Assembly: GCA_034440575.1 (NCBI GenBank)
Contig: JAOTOL010001366.1
Location: 268,501-332,500, forward strand
Direction of reading: 5' to 3'
DNA from: Imbricaverruca yamaguchii
Lineage: Eukaryota; Arthropoda; Thecostraca; Neoverrucidae
DNA length: 64,000 nucleotides
This document shows, piece by piece, positions 35,691 to 46,410 of this stretch (positions within the stretch are counted from its first letter, which is position 1; each line of letters begins with the position of its first letter). The notes under the pieces were generated by a model. It was not told where the DNA came from. It did not search any database and saw nothing but the letters and a program-made list of their open reading frames with translations. The translations under genes were made by a program, and so were the position numbers.

Positions 35691-36720
35691 TTACAACTTT
35701 AACGGTCAAGGTTCAACGCAAACCGGTTTCTTCGGTCGTCTCCAATTCTTTCACCCAAACCCGTCCCCATCTGGTATCAAGCAATAGCCTGTGGTGAACC
35801 ATCGTGCAACATTTCAAATAGGCACATGTCAAGGTTTAACTTCTAGTTCAAATGTTAGCTTGATTTATTAGATGGTGACATTGAAGTGATATCGACCGAA
35901 CGGGAGAATCGGTTGCATTCGCCTCAACTTACATCAAATGAGGGTCATTCAATGTGGCTTACTATGCTGTATCAGAAAGCTAAGCAATGGATGTTTTCAA
36001 GTGCAAAGGCCAAGCTGATCCTTCGATCGCCTATTTTCTTCGTTTTCTCTCAAACCTATCCAAGTCTGGCATCAGGCAATAATCAGTGGTGAACACTCGA
36101 GTAACCTTTGAAACCATGACATGTCAAGGTCAAGGGTTTGATTGAGTTCTTCGATGTCCTCGCGTTTCGTCGCAATTGCTTCAATTTGCAGAAAATGGAT
36201 GTCATTCGTGTTGTCTTGTTGTACAGTATCAGAAAGTTGAAATTTAGAAATGGTCTTGACGAATAAAAATTCAAGCTCTTCGGTTGCCTCACATTTTTTG
36301 TGGTTTTCGCCCAAGCCTACCCAGATCCACTGTCAAGCGACAGCCCATGGTGAACCCTCGAGCAACATTTTTGAACAGGAATGTGGCAAGGTCAAACTTA
36401 AAGCTCGAAGGCTAGTTTTAATTTTTCCAAGTCCTCGCGATTCGTCGCTATGTGTTCAATTTGCACCAAGTGGGTACCACTCGACGTGGGCGCCGCATCA
36501 TAATGCTACCAAATATAACCAATTTATAAGGTCCAAGGTCAAACCGATTTCCTTCGTCGCCTCGCATTTTTTTCTTCGCCCTAACCTACCCACATCTGAT
36601 ACCAAGCCATAGCCCGTCGTGCACCTCAAGTAACATTTCAAACTGGGACATGTCAATGTCAAACCACAACACCGAATGTCAGCTTAAATGGTTCGAAGCC
36701 CTCGCGCCTCGTCGCTATGT
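35690..36720. repeat. Diverged tandem repeat, period about 270 bp
   Basis: Four imperfect units are marked by ggtgaaccatcgtgcaacat (35795), ggtgaacactcgagtaac (36088), ggtgaaccctcgagcaac (36350) and cgtgcacctcaagtaac (36617). Each is followed by a tcaaggtcaa-type phrase and a cctcgc..cgtcgc phrase. A partial fifth unit is at 37300-37400 beyond the inserted TTAA element. Confidence 0.75.
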
Positions 36721-36757
36721 CTTTAATTCGCAAAGAATTGAAGAAAGGAAGAAAGAA

Positions 36758-37298
36758 TTAATTCATCGCAAAGAATGGAGTGAAGTACATGAATAAAGTA
36801 TGGAAACGCTCAGGCACACAATGACAAATAGTAGTTTTCAGGATGTGTAGGGAGTAGCACACAAAGTTACATCAATCGCATAACAGTCATTTTCATTTAT
36901 GATAGCATTCCAGTTAAACAAGTTTGGCTCCATTAACCTGTCATGAACTGGACCTGACTTGACCTCGGTGACCTAACATGACTTTGAAACTATATGGGAT
37001 AACAATATACATGAAACAAGTCGCTAGTGTTGCCAAGAACATCTCTCTTTTGACAATCTATGGGAAGCGCATCAGCGCCGATTTTTGTGGACCGGCGCTG
37101 CGATATTTTTGGAGTTTAACGGCCCCTAACTCGACATTTTTTTGGCCGATTTCCGTTTTTTTCATGCTTGAAGAAACGCGCCTGTCATTTCTAAGCAGGT
37201 AGGCAAACAATGGTGTTTATCTGCCGGTAACATCTGGAGTGATGTACGAAAATGGGAGGGGTAGGCGGATTTCCCACCCCCTCCAAGGCGTGTGTTAA
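36758..37298 (-). mobile_element. Copy of the TTAA inverted-repeat element family
   Basis: In reverse orientation this aligns with about 11745-12290: shared phrases include tgtgtgcctgagcgtttcca, acttgacctcggtgaccta and cagcgccgatttt. The right tip reads ccctccaaggcgtgtgttaa, ending in TTAA at 37295-37298, as in the 11-12 kb element. It sits within the 270-bp tandem repeat and appears to have inserted there. Confidence 0.65.
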
Positions 37299-37399
37299 TT
37301 TTCAGAGTCCTTGCGTTTGGTGGCTATGGCTTCAATTTGCATCATGTGGGTATCACCTGACGTGGCTTGCCATACGGTATCACAGTGTTGAGATATCGA

Positions 37400-40300
37400 A
37401 GTAATTTCAAAGATGTCGAAGGTCCAGCGTGTTTACAATGATTGAGTGTGATAGGAATAGGAGGGTCAGATCTATGTTTGTTTGCATCCTTTGTGATAGC
37501 AAGCACTCGTATCCTATATGACTAGGAGCTCCCCAAGAAATCCGTCATGACCTGTTCGGACGGTGCTCTCATCGCTGGTTTTTAATTTAGGCTGCCACAT
37601 TGCTGTTCCGGACATATAAAACATAACTTTTTTTCTTCCGTTTGTCCGCTTTCCTCTTAATGACTCAACGTTAGTTCTCAAATTTGCCAGAGAAGCCACA
37701 CGTGAATGCGCACAATTTTATAGCTACCCCGAGTTCATAACCGCAAGAGAGCAATGTTGTAATCAGGTGTAGAGCCCAGGAATTATCATGTGGGCACCTG
37801 TCTGGAGGGGCGCCATTTCTTTGGATCGGCGCCACTGTGAAAGCGCCTGAAGTGACGTCTCTGGCTGCAAAATTCGAGGGGGGATGCACTCGGCTCTTCC
37901 CCAAGGGGCGCCTTTCCTTCCAAGGGGTGCCTTTTTATTTAATACAGGCGCCTCAAGCTGGAAAAAATCGAGGTGGTACACTGGAACCTTTTCAGAGGAC
38001 AGCATTTCCCGGCAAGTGCAACGAAGTGTCATCATAGATAAGGAATCAAATTGTGAGGCACCAACAATTGTGTAAACACCTGCTTTCGTAGCGGAGTACA
38101 ATCTAAGCATACATGGGAGGAAAATACAACTTGCAATGTCTTCATAATCATGAAAAACCATGATGTGAATGACTATTATTTCAAGAAATTACCAACGTTT
38201 CGGATTTCATAATCAATTGCTGATATATGGTGATCAAGTCTGAAGCACAAACGTCGGTAATCTACTGAAACAATGTAACTTTTGAATGTACTGTCCCAAA
38301 ACGATTGAGGACGAGAAGGACATTAATGTTTTGTGGGGTGATAGTGTTATATCCATTTCCCAAAATATGCACGATACGACTGCTAATCGACAAGAACGTA
38401 GCTTACGGACGTTTATGAAACCTAATTTGATCTGCCCTAAACTTTACTTCAATGACTCCTAGTTCTTCAGTTGAACACTGGTCATGTTTGCGTTGGTAGA
38501 CGCACACCGGCAGATGTTACGCCACATGTTCAGCAGTGACAACAACACCGGAGGGCCCTGAACCTTGAGCCTCTCAGTCGGCGACAGTTTTGGTCCGGTG
38601 CATCGATTTATAAGCCTCAATGCAATTTGTTTTAAACTCTACTCGATATTTTGAGGGCCCCTTGGTTTTTATTGATACAAACTCAACTATTCCGGAACCC
38701 TGTGCAAGCTTTGAGGCCACGGTGCATTTTTTTCAAGTTCCATCGCGATTTTTTCGCGAGGATGGGGTCCAACGGTTTTATGGAGTCTGATACGATTTTC
38801 TTAGGCCGCGGCGCGATTGGTATGGAACCCAGCAAGGTTTGTTCAAGCACTATTGCCGTTATGGGGTCTGGCGATATTTTTTAGAGTTATACACAGCAGT
38901 TTTGTTTTGAGATGAATGGCTCACTCAATCTAACTACAAGATACCGTCCCAGTCTCCATATCACCCAGCCCTACACCCAGCCGGTTTTATCTTAGAGACA
39001 AAGGAACATGAGGTTATCACACGAAGTTACCAGAGAAGCACAGTAGATGTTACGCCAAAGTACGCCCACACATCCAAAAAATTAGCCAGACTTCGGCCGC
39101 TTTATTGTAGACATCGGGTATCTTTGAAGCATTTTTACTAACTGTAAAAATAAAGCATGTATTTGGAAGTTGATGGAGCCCTGTCACCCCAACTTTCAAG
39201 TTGGAGAGGCAGTTTCCCATACTGGCACCACAGTATCTACAGTGATGATGTCTTTCGCCTCTTTAAACTTAAAAATCAATAAGTATTACCGATATCATAT
39301 TACACCCTAAGCGATCAATACAGCTTGAATGCGTTAATGCTTGCTATATTTGTGGTTAATAAGATGGATTTCAAGGTTTAAATATACCTAATTGTTCTAG
39401 CTGTTCTGACTATGAGGGTACCATTCAAGTTGTCATGCTCCAAAAACTTCGAATTACGCTCTCAATACGAAGTGACGTGTGCATTGCGATGCCTGTTGCC
39501 GACGGTAGCACGAAATAATTGTTGATCTCGCACCAGCCCCAGCATCACTCGAACTTCACCCTCCCTCGAAGCATTTTCATTGTCCACAGGGAAGTAGATT
39601 AAAATACTTTTTTTTTGTCTAACGCGACACGGATATGAATCCGTTGTTTTCACCGTAATTCTAAACTAAATCCGTTCCCATTGCTAAAATCCTTCTTGGG
39701 GGGTGGGGAGGGGGCAGGATTTCAGCCCACGCTGAATTCGAAGATACTAACGTATGACAAACGTTTTCCTGGGACGACAAATGCGACGCTGCGCTGTTTA
39801 AGGTAGAAATTCGAATTACCGCAGCCGATGCAAATTGAGTAACTGATTTCATTAATTGGCTTGCATATTCTCCTAGCTGCATGCTGCATGCGAGCAGTAT
39901 GATTTCAAGGTTAAAAAGCCGTACATTTCACATATCGTTCAACACCTTGCATTATACATATGTGTATCGAACTTAAACCAGTCAACCACGTCGGCAATTG
40001 CATAAGCCAGACCATCCGCTGGTGTCAGTTCCCAGCATCCCAGTCCCAAGCCTGCGTGGGAAGACCACCCATAAACTACCCCTCCCCTCCCTTCACAGGC
40101 GACCGCACGATATAGTTCCTCACCCTCTCGCCGTATCCAGTGGCATGTGCACGTTGCCAGTGGCGTCTTCAGCTTGATCTCCAAGGACACCTCCACATGA
40201 CAGTGACAGGGAAAAGATGATGCGCCAACAGCGCAACAGCATACAGATCTGAAGATACTGTACACGTTGACAAAATAATGAATAGTTCAACAACTGTATC

Positions 40301-40770
40301 CGCCACTACAGTCGTCCGATTCCCAGCTTGCGTGGCCGGGCGCACGACGTCGCAGCCCGACTCGGCTTTCCCCGAAGAGGCGAGCTGGCCACGATCTGAA
40401 CGGCCAGCCTGCGTCTAAAGCAGAGCTGATCTAGAAACGGCTAACTAATGGCGATTTTGCGATATCAGCTAAAAATTACCTCTGGCATTCTCGTCCACAA
40501 TAAAAAACATAGAGATGTGTCATTTGTCAAGGTATTACTGAACAAAAAAAAGCATTGGATGGTCATGAATTTTGCCGGAGGATCAAGGAGGGACGCTCTG
40601 ACTTATTTATATCCCCTGATAGATTTAGAGAACCAGGGGATAAGCAGCCAGATTTTGTGCCGTCGCAACAGACTAGATGACAGCCGTGAACCAGCTCTGT
40701 TGTTAATGAACCGATAGGTGACTGAGCCACAGCCGAGCTCGTCAGCTAGTAATATGCAGCGTTAGTGTGA
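37400..40770. other. No gene recognised; degenerate repeats
   Basis: Bases 37790-37990 contain repeated gcgcc/ggcgcc phrases. Bases 38640-38880 contain a loose repeat around ggccgcggcgcgattttt and tgcaagctttgaggccac, reminiscent of 10880-11380. Bases 40608-40636 form a hairpin (tatcccctg and caggggata). None of the open frames has a recognisable motif. Confidence 0.45.
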
Positions 40771-40771
40771 A

Positions 40772-40801
40772 TGTGTGTGTGTATATGTGTGTGTGTATGT
40801 A

Positions 40802-40832
<31 letters not shown>
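40772..40832. repeat. (GT)n / GTAT microsatellite
   Basis: An impure GT dinucleotide run with GTAT interruptions. Confidence 0.9.
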
Positions 40833-40836
<4 letters not shown>

Positions 40837-40929
40837 CGGCTTCTTGAAATCGATGATATGTTATTGCTGGTAGTGAACGCGATGGTTGACGTTCCATGCA
40901 CCGCCGGTGTGCACTCAGTGCCGTATGGA

Positions 40930-41325
40930 AACTAAGGAGGAAAATATCACGGCGTCGAATTTACTCGAAATTTTTCCCAAGCAAACAGAGCAGGAAAAGT
41001 ATGTTCAAAAGAAACAATCTGGAGACAGTTGCATGTCTAAAGAAATCGAACACGACGAGCCTGTTGAGCATTGAGCAGCAACAGGCGCTCGTCCATTTCC
41101 TCCATCCCATTCCTCCTTCAAATCATTTTCAGTTTCAGAAATTAACGCATATACACCTAATTCCTGACGCATGTACACCTAGGACGAAATTATAGGAGAA
41201 ACTAAGGAGGAAATTATCATGGCATCGTGTTTCCCCGAAATTTTGCTCGACCAAACAGAGCAGGAGAAATGCCTTAAAAAAAATCCGGAGACAGTTGCTT
41301 GTCTAAAGAAATCGAGCATTGTCTG
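40930..41325. repeat. Two diverged copies of a ~125-bp segment
   Basis: Bases 40931-41053 and 41199-41318 align: both contain aactaaggaggaaa, accaaacagagcaggagaaa-like sequence and ggagacagttgc.tgtctaaagaaatcgA. They lie 268 bp apart. The first copy is open (METKEENITASNLLEIF) but the second is frameshifted; no function is recognised. Confidence 0.6.
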
Positions 41326-41725
41326 TGGAGGTTTGCTTTTACACTAATAGTGTTGACTTTGCCGTTCCGATTGCATGTGTGTTGAAATGTTATTTTTATG
41401 TAGGGGCAAATTGTCCACCAGACAGTATTGGGAGGCAACGCAGTTTACTCGGTCCCTTGCATGTACACCGCATAACGGTGCAATTTGCTTGTCTGCCAAG
41501 TTATGATCGCATCGTGTACGCTGGCAAAGTTCGAAATAATGAGATCCCGAGACGTGGGACTTCGCTGTAATTAAAATAGCATTTATATTAGACTACTTTT
41601 TAGCACCATCGGGTGAACTTTTTTTCCCCGACATCTGCTTTGGTATTGGACGACATTTATCACTTCACAGATATGTGATGAATAATATCTGTGAAACGCT
41701 TGATGGCCTGCCACATGACGAAGCA

Positions 41726-41731
41726 TTTATT
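41726..41731 (-). terminator. AATAAA polyadenylation signal of the small secreted-protein gene
   Basis: On the minus strand AATAAA lies about 190 nt downstream of the stop codon of the gene ending at 41920. It is the first canonical signal after the stop. Confidence 0.6.
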
Positions 41732-41919
41732 CGGCTGATATCGAAATGCTGCTGAAGTCTGACATTGTTGTATTGGAATAACAACAGTTTTCTCCATTCA
41801 GTGTTCGCAATGCATAGGACAGGAGAGAGAAAGAGCCATAAAGTATAAAGAGAACTGCAGTTGAATTCCTAAACACGTAGCCGAGTCCTTGTACCAAATC
41901 GCCAACAGTTATCTCCAGT

Positions 41920-42060
41920 TTATCCTAGAAAACCTGGCTGAGTGTTCTGCAGCGACAGAGCGTTGGTGTTGCCGGTGTTGAAGTTGCCGAAGGGGCCGGT
42001 ACTTGATGCTTGGTTGCCCGAAGCCGTGTTCAAGCTGGAGCCACCATTAGAGGCCGTACC
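41920..42060 (-). CDS. Secreted-protein gene, last coding exon
   Basis: Begins after tgttgtgcag with GTASNGGSSLNTASGNQ, continues SSTGPFGNFNTGNTN and ends QPGFLG then TAA. The composition matches exon 2 exactly (no charged residue, Gly/Asn/Ser-rich), which supports the join. A further small exon inside the 1136-bp intron cannot be excluded, but none was seen. Confidence 0.75.
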   Translation of the reverse strand, partial: GTASNGGSSLNTASGNQASSTGPFGNFNTGNTNALSLQNTQPGFLG

Positions 42061-43385
42061 CTGCACAACAGATGACGTCAGACTATGACCGTGGGTGTTA
42101 CTTTATATGCCCTCGGGGGGCGAGCACCACCTCAATGCTGGCTTTCCCCATCAAAATAATTACAGCTTTCATCGGTGGGCCATTAGAGATGTGCCACATA
42201 ATCCATTTGGACATCCACACTCCCGTCATGTATTATAACAAATAATTGTCAAGAATCAACATCTATGACAACGATCACATTACACCACATGACGTCAGAC
42301 AACGAACATGACTTTCAAACGCATAAGGATACGTCAAACCCACAGTCAACTTCGCCGAAGCGTTTGGAGACAGAGGCAATGCAAACCCTAGCAGCTTTTT
42401 GCATCTGGTATGAATCGTATACACGAAAGTGGACAGAAAATATGAGCAAATATACTGAGATATTTTCCAAACAGAAAACCAGAAGTCTGTTTCACTAATA
42501 TTGCATGTCATTTATTCGCTAAAAGAGAACGCATAGACAACCAATTCCCTGCTGGGGAGCAAAAATCCCAGAGATACATTCTTGCACAAGTCACAATATA
42601 TGTACCTTCCATAATGTAACGACACACGACATATGTAACTTCATGACGAAATTGCATTGGAGTTAATCAGCAATTAGGATGGAATACCCTATAGGTATTC
42701 AATTATTTGCTTAAAGAACAGCTCAGCACGGACAACACCGGCTATCTCAGCCAATGTCATCTAACAAGAAATGCATGGGACTACTGACCGACGTCATGCC
42801 ACACATGACGTCAGACAACGACCATGACTTTGAAACGCATACGAAAATATGAGCAAATATACTGATATATTTTCCGAACAGGAAACCAGAATTCTGCTTC
42901 ACTAATACTGCATGCCAATTACTCGCTAAAATAGAGCTCATAGTCAGACAACCTACTCACTGCTGGAGGCCAAAATGGCAGAAGTATGTTTTTGCACATG
43001 TTGCAAATATGCACCTTCCATAACATAACGATATACGACATATGTAACTTCAGGACGATATTACATACGAGTTAGTATACGATTATGATAGAATACCCTA
43101 TAGGTATTCAATTATTGGGCAAAGCACAGCTGAGTACCGGCAACACGTGCTACCTTAGCCAATGTCATCTATGAAGAAATGCATGGGACTACTCACCGCA
43201 GCATTCGAGTTCACGGAGGTAACCTGGGAGCCGCCAAATGGCCCTTGCTGATTTGCCGCCAAGACTTGGGAGTTGGCCTGGCCCGAGGCGGTGCCGCCAA
43301 AGCCCCCAGGGAACGGCTGCGGGAACAGCTGCGGGGCGGCAGTGGCGGCAGCGCAGAGCGCGAGCAGAACAGCGACACACTTCAT
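41920..43385 (-). CDS. Small secreted, charge-free Gly/Asn/Ser/Gln-rich protein (two coding exons)
   Basis: Coding exons 43385-43197 (63 codons) and 42060-41920 (46 codons plus TAA) join in phase 0 to a 109-residue protein. The donor is GCG|gtgagt and the acceptor tgttgtgcag. The start MKCVAVLLALCAAATA is a clear signal peptide, with likely cleavage at ATA|APQ. The mature 93 residues contain no Asp, Glu, Lys, Arg or His, and no Cys, Tyr, Trp or Met. They are rich in Gly, Asn, Ser, Ala, Gln and Thr with scattered Phe-Gly. Two modules share TASG followed by GPFG: TASGQANSQ...GPFGGSQ in exon 1 and TASGNQASSTGPFGNFN in exon 2. Upstream are a spliced leader exon (44561 to about 44616) and a TATA box; the ATG lies in ATCACCATG, six bases after the acceptor. 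I recognise no family. An extracellular structural, matrix or adhesive role is inference from composition. A near-identical start lies at 63908 on the other strand. Confidence 0.82.
42250..43190. repeat. Tandem duplication inside the secreted-protein intron
   Basis: Bases about 42280-42745 and 42795-43150 are two diverged copies, sharing acatgacgtcagacaacga, caaatatactgagatatttt-like sequence, taccttccataa and gaataccctataggtattca. The copy edge at 42752-42790 repeats gtcatct..aagaaatgcatgggactact and then a degenerate form of the exon boundary, showing that the duplication unit reached to the edge of the coding exon. Confidence 0.8.
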
Positions 43386-43391
43386 GGTGAT
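43197..43391 (-). CDS. Secreted-protein gene, exon 2 (first coding exon, with signal peptide)
   Basis: The acceptor gtgtcctcag is followed by ATCACC and the ATG at 43385. It encodes the signal peptide, the FPQPFPGGFGG segment and the first TASG..GPFGG module, ending NSNAA at donor gtgagtag. Length and phase are unambiguous. Confidence 0.82.
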
Positions 43392-43700
43392 CTGAGGACA
43401 CGGGGTATTGGTAAAAAATGCGGCAGGTTACAGTGACAGCTCATGGTGATGTGAGGTCAAGGACACAACAGATGACAGTGACACATCATGGTGATCTGAG
43501 GACACGGGGTATTGGTCAAAAGTGCGGCAGGTTACAGTGACAGCTCATGGCGATCTGAGGTCAAGGAAACGACAGATGACAGTGACACAGCATGGTGATA
43601 TGAGGTCACGGAAACGGCAGGTCACATTGAAAGCTCATGGTGATCTGAGATCATGGAAGCGGCAGGCCACAGTGGCACCTCATGGTTATCTGAAGGGCGG
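43392..43700. repeat. 45/57-bp minisatellite next to the coding start (left copy)
   Basis: On the minus strand each unit carries a cctcag or cctca(c/t) followed by atcaccatga, then a gtcactgt phrase and cctgccg. About six units precede the real start. The functional acceptor plus ATG (tcctcag, ATCACCATGAAG) is itself the terminal unit. Units come in about 45 bp and, with an extra cacttttgaccaataccccg-like insert, 57 bp. Confidence 0.88.
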
Positions 43701-44244
43701 AGTTTGATGAGATGTTAAGGTGTTGTGCTCCGGGTACGAAACGTCCCAGGTTCAGCACTCACACAGCCGCTCAGGAAATTCCGCAATGCCGCGCCCCGAC
43801 GGCGAAGCAGTGTGGGCGACGTCATTACCCGTGAATGTGTACAAAGCGTGCCGTGAATCACACAATATGAAAAATTATGGTGATCTGAAATCATGGAAGC
43901 GGCAGGTATCAGGTACGGGAGGCCACAGCGGCACAGTTGGTGGCGATCTAATGTCAGAGGTACTGCAGATCACAGGGACACTACGTGACTACCTAGGTCG
44001 GTTACAGGTACGGCAGGTCAGTGACACTTCGTGGTCACTCGAGATTATGTAGTGTCGGCCAAAGTTATACGTCATAGCGTTCGAATGTAACAGGATCTAT
44101 ATTGTAGGAGCACAGTGACACTTCATAGTGATCGGATGTGACTGGGTATTCATGAAACGCACGGTAGATTTCAGTGACGTGCTGAATTGAAGGTTCAGAC
44201 CAATCCATCAACACATCAACGACGTGACGTGTGGAACATACGCA

Positions 44245-44558
44245 TCAGCAATGATGCAATCAAGACCGTTAGACGTACTGTCAGACGAACATACACAGCC
44301 ATCAAGCGTACTGTCATCTGGACATACACGCCGGCCAGATGTACTGTCAGCTGTGCTTGCACTTCACGGTCATCAGACATGATGTCAGCTTAACATACAC
44401 GACCATCAGGCGTACTCTCAGATGCACATACACACCGTTGGACATGCTTTTAGATGAGCATACCCGGACGTAAGACATCTACATCGTCCAACACACTCAG
44501 CTGAACATCCACGGTCGTCAGACTTACTGCCAGCTGGACAAGCACGGTCATAAGACTT
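44245..44558. repeat. Degenerate ~45-bp repeat in the leader intron (left copy)
   Basis: About seven imperfect units of the form cgtactgtcag.tg.acatacacg.c.tcagac run from 44265 to just inside the leader-exon donor. The same array is present in mirror image at 62727-63050. Confidence 0.75.
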
Positions 44559-44560
44559 AC

Positions 44561-44616
44561 CTGTAGTCAGTGACGATGGATGCTGTGTCAGCTGCGAATC
44601 CCTGACTGCGTGTGCT
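44561..44616 (-). other. Non-coding leader exon of the left secreted-protein gene
   Basis: Minus-strand sequence downstream of the TATA box ends at CTGACTACAG|gtaagtctta, a near-perfect donor at 44561/44560. The predicted start is near ttcagcacac, about 27-31 bp from TATAAAA. It contains no ATG that would compete with the start in the next exon. Leader intron about 1.17 kb. Confidence 0.65.
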
Positions 44617-44636
44617 GAACTCTAGCCGGCTTACTG

Positions 44637-44643
44637 TTTTATA
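44637..44643 (-). promoter_or_regulatory. TATA box of the left secreted-protein gene
   Basis: TATAAAA on the minus strand in the context gttgcctataaaacagtaag. The surrounding 60 bp (44581-44640) is identical to the mirror copy at 62641-62700. Confidence 0.7.
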
Positions 44644-44934
44644 GGCAACACGGGAGCCTAAGAACGCCAAAGACGAAGACAAAGGCGTACATTCCGGACG
44701 TGCACAATATACTCGTGTCTAGAGGAACCTATTGTCCGGCCTGTTGCTTGCCGGAGTGTGCAAATCGGGTAGCTTTCTGTTTAACCCATTATCTACTTCA
44801 TTATCCATCTTCTCAAAATCCGTAATGTCAGACAAATGAGCCTAAAAGAATCTGTGCCATGCACGCCACTCAGTTGGGTGATGTGATTGCACTTGCTTAC
44901 AGTTAACCCGCGCAGCCTTTCCGGTCAGACCCTC

Positions 44935-45735
44935 ACCTCACATCCCTTCTCGGGGGGATAGTGACCCCTCTAAAATCCAAACTAAGCGTCGCACGAAAAT
45001 GAAAGTGTTGTCATCGGAAAGTGCTCGACGGGTAGGGTCCGGATCCACCCTCTAAAACAATTTCCCCAGACATGACGTCACTAGGGGCTAGATTTTCACG
45101 ACTTTTCACGGCTTACATTATGTGTTTGGCTCTGGGGATATTTGATTTTGGGGGATATTTGATAACAAAATTATTTGGAATCACAAAATGACAGTGAAAT
45201 CGACCAGCGCCATCAAAAATTGGCCCTCCCAAATTAAAAATAATTTTTAAGTAAAACATTTTTAGTTTTCAGGTGTTCCTTACTTTTCCTCTTCTAATGG
45301 GTAGAGCAGACCGAGAAACGTTGTTGGAAGTCAACTTTCCCCAATACAAATGCTTACTTTAGCCAGAATGTTCGATATGAACTGCAATAGGCAACGATGG
45401 ATAATTTATATGCAGTCAAAAATAGGAAAAAATTAAATATCCCTCCCATACATTTTGTTGCATCCCTAAAGACAAGCAAACGCTGAAAGTTTCAAGAAAA
45501 TATCTGTACCTGTTAAAGCGTGACGACTGGTTGAACTCTTTCGGAGGCAACCTCACTTGACCTTGACTAACTCTTTGACTCTAGATGACTTGACTTAAAA
45601 ATTATGACACGTCATGCCAAATTGATGTGGGAAAAGGTACGCCAAATTTCGGTGTGCTGCCGCTCGCCATTCGTTCACCATCCGCGAAAAACCTGAGGGG
45701 AGTGGTTGAAGATACCCCCGAGACTGGACGGGTTG
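44935..45735 (+). repeat. ~800-bp dispersed repeat, copy A
   Basis: From tcggggggatagtgacccct to ggttgaagatacccccgaga. Shares aaatccaaactaagcgtcgc, gaccgagaaacgttg and ttgatgtgggaaaagg with copies B, C and D. No coding capacity seen. Unclassified interspersed repeat. Confidence 0.85.
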
Positions 45736-45825
45736 GCCTGCAGCCAAGCCAGCAACCCCAGCCCTCCCCGGAAGCAATGCCACATTTCCGCAGGAACGCC
45801 GCATCGCTTCCGTTTCAGTTCTTAG

Positions 45826-45970
45826 GCTCCCGTGTTGCCTATGGCAACACGGGAGCCTAGAAACGCCAAAGACGAAGACAAAGGCGTATATTCCGGACGT
45901 GCACAGTCGACTCGTGTCTAGTACAACCTATTGTCGAGCTCGTTGCTTGCTGGAGTCTGCAAAATGAGTA
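45826..45970. repeat. Promoter-flank fragment with a palindrome
   Basis: ggctcccgtgttgcc, then tat, then ggcaacacgggagcc is a perfect 15-bp palindrome at about 45831-45863. The right half continues as a third copy of the region upstream of the secreted-protein TATA box (aaacgccaaagacgaagaca, cgtgcacagtcgactcgtgt). The left half is the same flank in opposite orientation, truncated after ttcttagg. Confidence 0.8.
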
Positions 45971-45974
45971 ACAA

Positions 45975-46189
45975 AGTTCGACGGACGGACGGACGGACGA
46001 ACGGATGGACAGACGGACGGACAGACGGACGAACAGACGGACGGATGGATGGACAGACGGACGGACAGACGGACGGATGGAGGGACAGACGGACGGATGG
46101 AGGGCAGACGGACGGATGGACGGACAGACGGACGGATGGGGACAGACGGACGGATGGAGGGACAGATGGACGGATGAAAGGGTGGGTGG

Positions 46190-46190
<1 letters not shown>
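45975..46190. repeat. (GGAC)n/(GGAT)n microsatellite
   Basis: Impure tetranucleotide run of gacggacggacg with ggatggat and ggagggac interruptions. It is open in several frames. Confidence 0.95.
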
Positions 46191-46235
<45 letters not shown>

Positions 46236-46261
46236 GGATATATACATATATATAAATATAT

Positions 46262-46337
<76 letters not shown>

Positions 46338-46410
46338 GATATATACATCATATATATATGCATACATCCATCCATCCATCCATCCATCCATCCATCAATC
46401 CATCCATCCA
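46191..46410. repeat. (TA)n then (CATC)n microsatellites
   Basis: TA dinucleotides run 46193-46345 with short interruptions (ttaatgg, acatata). A clean (catc)n tract follows at about 46366-46410. Together with 45975-46190 this forms one 435-bp compound microsatellite. Confidence 0.95.

Larger units (their letters stand above)
43293..45790. repeat. Left arm of a ~2.5-kb inverted repeat
   Basis: This arm is the reverse complement of 61490-64000. Coordinates pair to a nearly constant sum (43385 with 63908, 44643 with 62638, 45790 with about 61491). It covers the first 31 codons of the secreted protein, the start-site minisatellite, the leader intron and exon, the TATA box, the upstream region and one copy of the ~800-bp dispersed repeat. 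Sampled stretches differ by roughly 0-5 percent plus small indels. The outer limit is unknown because the window ends. Confidence 0.9.

Noticed and set aside
41701..41716. gatggcctgccaca resembling one unit of the 30-bp satellite
   Set aside because: Only about 14 bases, isolated, in the 3' flank of a gene; likely chance.
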